This document shows, one piece after another, positions 25,164 to 26,864 of a DNA stretch of 26,864 nucleotides. The position numbers and the translations under genes were made by a program. The DNA comes from JBGPYB01 sp041493035 (GTDB lineage Bacteria; Acidobacteriota; Vicinamibacteria; Fen-336). Within the stretch, counting starts at the first letter, position 1, and each line of letters opens with the position of its first letter. Location of the stretch: the NCBI GenBank assembly GCA_041493035.1, contig JBGPYB010000055.1, forward strand, positions 1 through 26,864, written 5' to 3'. A model generated the notes under the pieces. That model was not told where the DNA came from, did no database searches, and was given only the letters and a program-made list of their open reading frames with translations.

Positions 25164-26864
25164 CTATTCGTCGTCGTCGTCCTCCGTCTTGAGCACGGAC
25201 ACGAACGCCGACTGCGGGATCTCGACCGACCCCACCATCTTCATCTTCTTCTTGCCTTCCTTCTGTTTCTCCAGGAGCTTGCGCTTGCGGCTGATGTCGC
25301 CGCCGTAGCACTTCGCGGTGACGTCCTTGCGGAAGGGGTTGATGGTGCTGCGGGCGATGATCTGGCCGCCGATCGCGCCCTGGATGGCGATCTTGAACTG
25401 CTGGCGCGGGATCTTCTTGGCCAGCCGCTCGCAATAGCGCAGCGCCCGCGGACGCGAGAACTCCCGGTGGACCAGCTGCGACAAGGCGTCGACCTTCTCG
25501 CTGTTGACGAGAATGTCCACCTTCACCATGTCGCCCAGACGGTAGTCCAGCATCTCGTAGTCGAACGAGCCGTAGCCCTGGGTGATCGACTTCAGCCGGT
25601 CGTAGAAGTCGAAGAGCACCTCGGCCAGGGGCAGCTGGCTGATGACTTCCATCCGGCCGGCGGCGAGGTAGTTGTAGGTGGTCTCCACCCCTCGCCGCTC
25701 GCGGCAGAGCTCCATCACCGTCCCGAGGTAGCGCTCGGGGGTCATGATCATCGCCTTGATGTATGGCTCGTACGCCTCCTTGATCGAGCCGGGGTCGGGA
25801 TAGAAGGTCGGGTTGTCGACCCAGACCTCGGAATCGTCGTTGAGCACGACCCGATAGCGCACCGAGGGGGCGGAGAGAATCAGCGACAAGTCGTACTCGC
25901 GCTCGAGCCGCGCCTGCACCACGTCGAGGTGGAGCAACCCCAGGAACCCGCAGCGGAAACCGAAGCCCAGGGCGGCCGAGCTGTCCTTCTCGTAGATGAG
26001 GGACGCGTCGTTGAGCTTCAGCTTCTCGAGCGCCTTCGTCAGGTCCTCATAATCGTCGGTGGCCATCGGATAGATCGACGAGAACACGACGGGCTTCGCC
26101 TCGCGATAGCCGGGAACCGGCTCCGCGGCGGGCCGCTCGGCCTCCGTGAGCGTGTCGCCGATGGCCAGACCCGCGAGGCTCTTCATGCCCGCCAGCACGT
26201 AGCCCACCTCACCCGCCGACAGCTCGGGCACCGGCACCCGCTTGAGGCGCTGGTTGCCCACCTCCTCGACCTTGTGCTCCGCATCCGAGTGCATCAGCCG
26301 CACGCGCGTTGGGGCTTTCAGCGTGCCGTCGAAGAGCCGCACCAGTAGTACGGCGCCGCGATAGGAGTCGTATTGAGCGTCGAACAGCAGTGCCCGCAAT
26401 GGAGCCTGCGGGTCGCCTTTGGGCGGTGGAAGCCTCGTGACGATCGCCTCCAGCAGGTCGTCGATCCCCGTGCCCATCTTGGCCGAGACCTGAATCGAGG
26501 CGAACGGGTCGAGCCCGAGGTCGCGATCGATCTCCTCCATCACCCGGTCCACGTCGGCGGACGGGAGATCGATCTTGTTGATGACCGGTACGATCTCCAG
26601 CCCGAGCTCCATCGCGAGATACAGGTTGGCGACGGTCTGCGCCTCGACCCCCTGGGACGCGTCGACCACCAGCAACGCGCCCTCGCAGCTCATCAATGAG
26701 CGGCGCACCTCGTGGGAGAAGTCGACGTGCCCGGGCGTGTCGATCAGGTTGAGCTCGTACGTCTTTCCGTCCTTGGCGGTGTACGGCAGCGTGACGGTGT
26801 TCGCCTTGATCGTGATCCCGCGCTCCCGTTCGAGGTCCATGGAGTCGAGGATCTGGTCGCGGAA
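25164..26864 (-). CDS. lepA: translation elongation factor 4 LepA (5' end outside window)
   Basis: LepA is a ribosome-binding GTPase related to EF-G that acts on stalled or initiating ribosomes. Visible are FRDQILDSMDLERERGITIK (switch I/G2), NLIDTPGHVDFSHEVRRSLM (G3), VINKIDLPSADVDRVMEEID (G4) and VSAKMGTGIDDLLEAI (G5). The EF-G-like domains follow (GFRCGFLGLLHLDVVQARLE), then the LepA-specific C-terminal domain (CYGGDISRKRKLLEKQKEGK). The protein ends in an acidic KTEDDDDE. The P-loop and about 35-40 N-terminal residues lie beyond the right edge. The stop is at 25164-25166, 7 nt before the hemW start region, so the two are co-transcribed, a common arrangement. Confidence 0.98.
   Translation of the reverse strand, partial: FRDQILDSMDLERERGITIKANTVTLPYTAKDGKTYELNLIDTPGHVDFSHEVRRSLMSCEGALLVVDASQGVEAQTVANLYLAMELGLEIVPVINKIDLPSADVDRVMEEIDRDLGLDPFASIQVSAKMGTGIDDLLEAIVTRLPPPKGDPQAPLRALLFDAQYDSYRGAVLLVRLFDGTLKAPTRVRLMHSDAEHKVEEVGNQRLKRVPVPELSAGEVGYVLAGMKSLAGLAIGDTLTEAERPAAEPVPGYREAKPVVFSSIYPMATDDYEDLTKALEKLKLNDASLIYEKDSSAALGFGFRCGFLGLLHLDVVQARLEREYDLSLILSAPSVRYRVVLNDDSEVWVDNPTFYPDPGSIKEAYEPYIKAMIMTPERYLGTVMELCRERRGVETTYNYLAAGRMEVISQLPLAEVLFDFYDRLKSITQGYGSFDYEMLDYRLGDMVKVDILVNSEKVDALSQLVHREFSRPRALRYCERLAKKIPRQQFKIAIQGAIGGQIIARSTINPFRKDVTAKCYGGDISRKRKLLEKQKEGKKKMKMVGSVEIPQSAFVSVLKTEDDDDE

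Noticed and set aside
23798..26348. Long plus-strand open frames opposite hemW and lepA (23798-25192, 24684-26348)
   Set aside because: They are antisense shadows of two highly conserved genes and have no recognisable domains.

Overview
The window is high-GC bacterial chromosome, most likely from an uncultured soil or sediment lineage. Acidobacteriota or Methylomirabilota/Rokubacteria are my guesses, from the gene mix: HME-RND efflux, a PA2779-like protein, a DUF5666 lipoprotein, a TolB-like kinase tail, and lepA next to hemW. No 16S rRNA or other decisive marker is present, so the lineage is inference.

The main result is two probable selenoprotein genes. Each is cut in conventional translation by an in-frame UGA, and each reads on in the same frame into conserved family sequence. 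The UGA stands where a redox-active Cys is expected, and a perfect 7-bp hairpin lies just downstream at bacterial SECIS spacing. They are a PCYCGC-motif protein (102-578, UGA at 438-440, motif U-G-L-C) and a secreted TlpA/thioredoxin-like protein (15903-16460, UGA at 16101-16103, motif W-U-P-F-C). A third gene (8665-8922) belongs to the GDCCVxC family, known to have Sec-containing members. Here it has only Cys, and it sits inside a short element with 17-bp inverted repeats and 9-bp flanking direct repeats.

Layout. 1-706: end of a possible upstream gene, the PCYCGC selenoprotein and a small ORF. 797-8617 (minus strand): a heavy-metal efflux operon, read right to left as a small Cys-rich secreted protein, TolC-like channel, CusB-like adaptor with metal-binding domain, CusA-like RND pump, and a BNR/Asp-box protein with a CxCC motif. 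8650-10493: mobile remnants, namely the GDCCVxC element, an AlpA-like regulator and a decayed TraD-type coupling protein. 10504-14698: envelope genes, including a His-tailed secreted protein, an AsmA-like protein, a PA2779-like protein, a DUF5666 lipoprotein, and a zinc-ribbon/TM pair. 14706-15479: a membrane-protein fragment cut by a truncated IS630-type transposase.

15903-19583: a thiol-redox group, made of the TlpA-like selenoprotein, a stand-alone DsbD alpha-like domain 9 nt downstream, and a convergent CHWC thioredoxin-domain (DUF255) protein with a one-base frameshift just before its active site. 19757-23176: a kinase/TolB tail fragment, then a serine beta-lactamase-family hydrolase and an amidohydrolase lipoprotein joined as TGAATG. 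23552-23596: the 3' half of a tRNA-Pro, probably an integration scar. 23981-26864 (minus strand): hemW and lepA, the latter running off the right edge.

Inferred theme: extracytoplasmic thiol/selenol chemistry alongside metal export. No selA, selB, selC or selD is in the window, so Sec decoding must be confirmed elsewhere in the genome.
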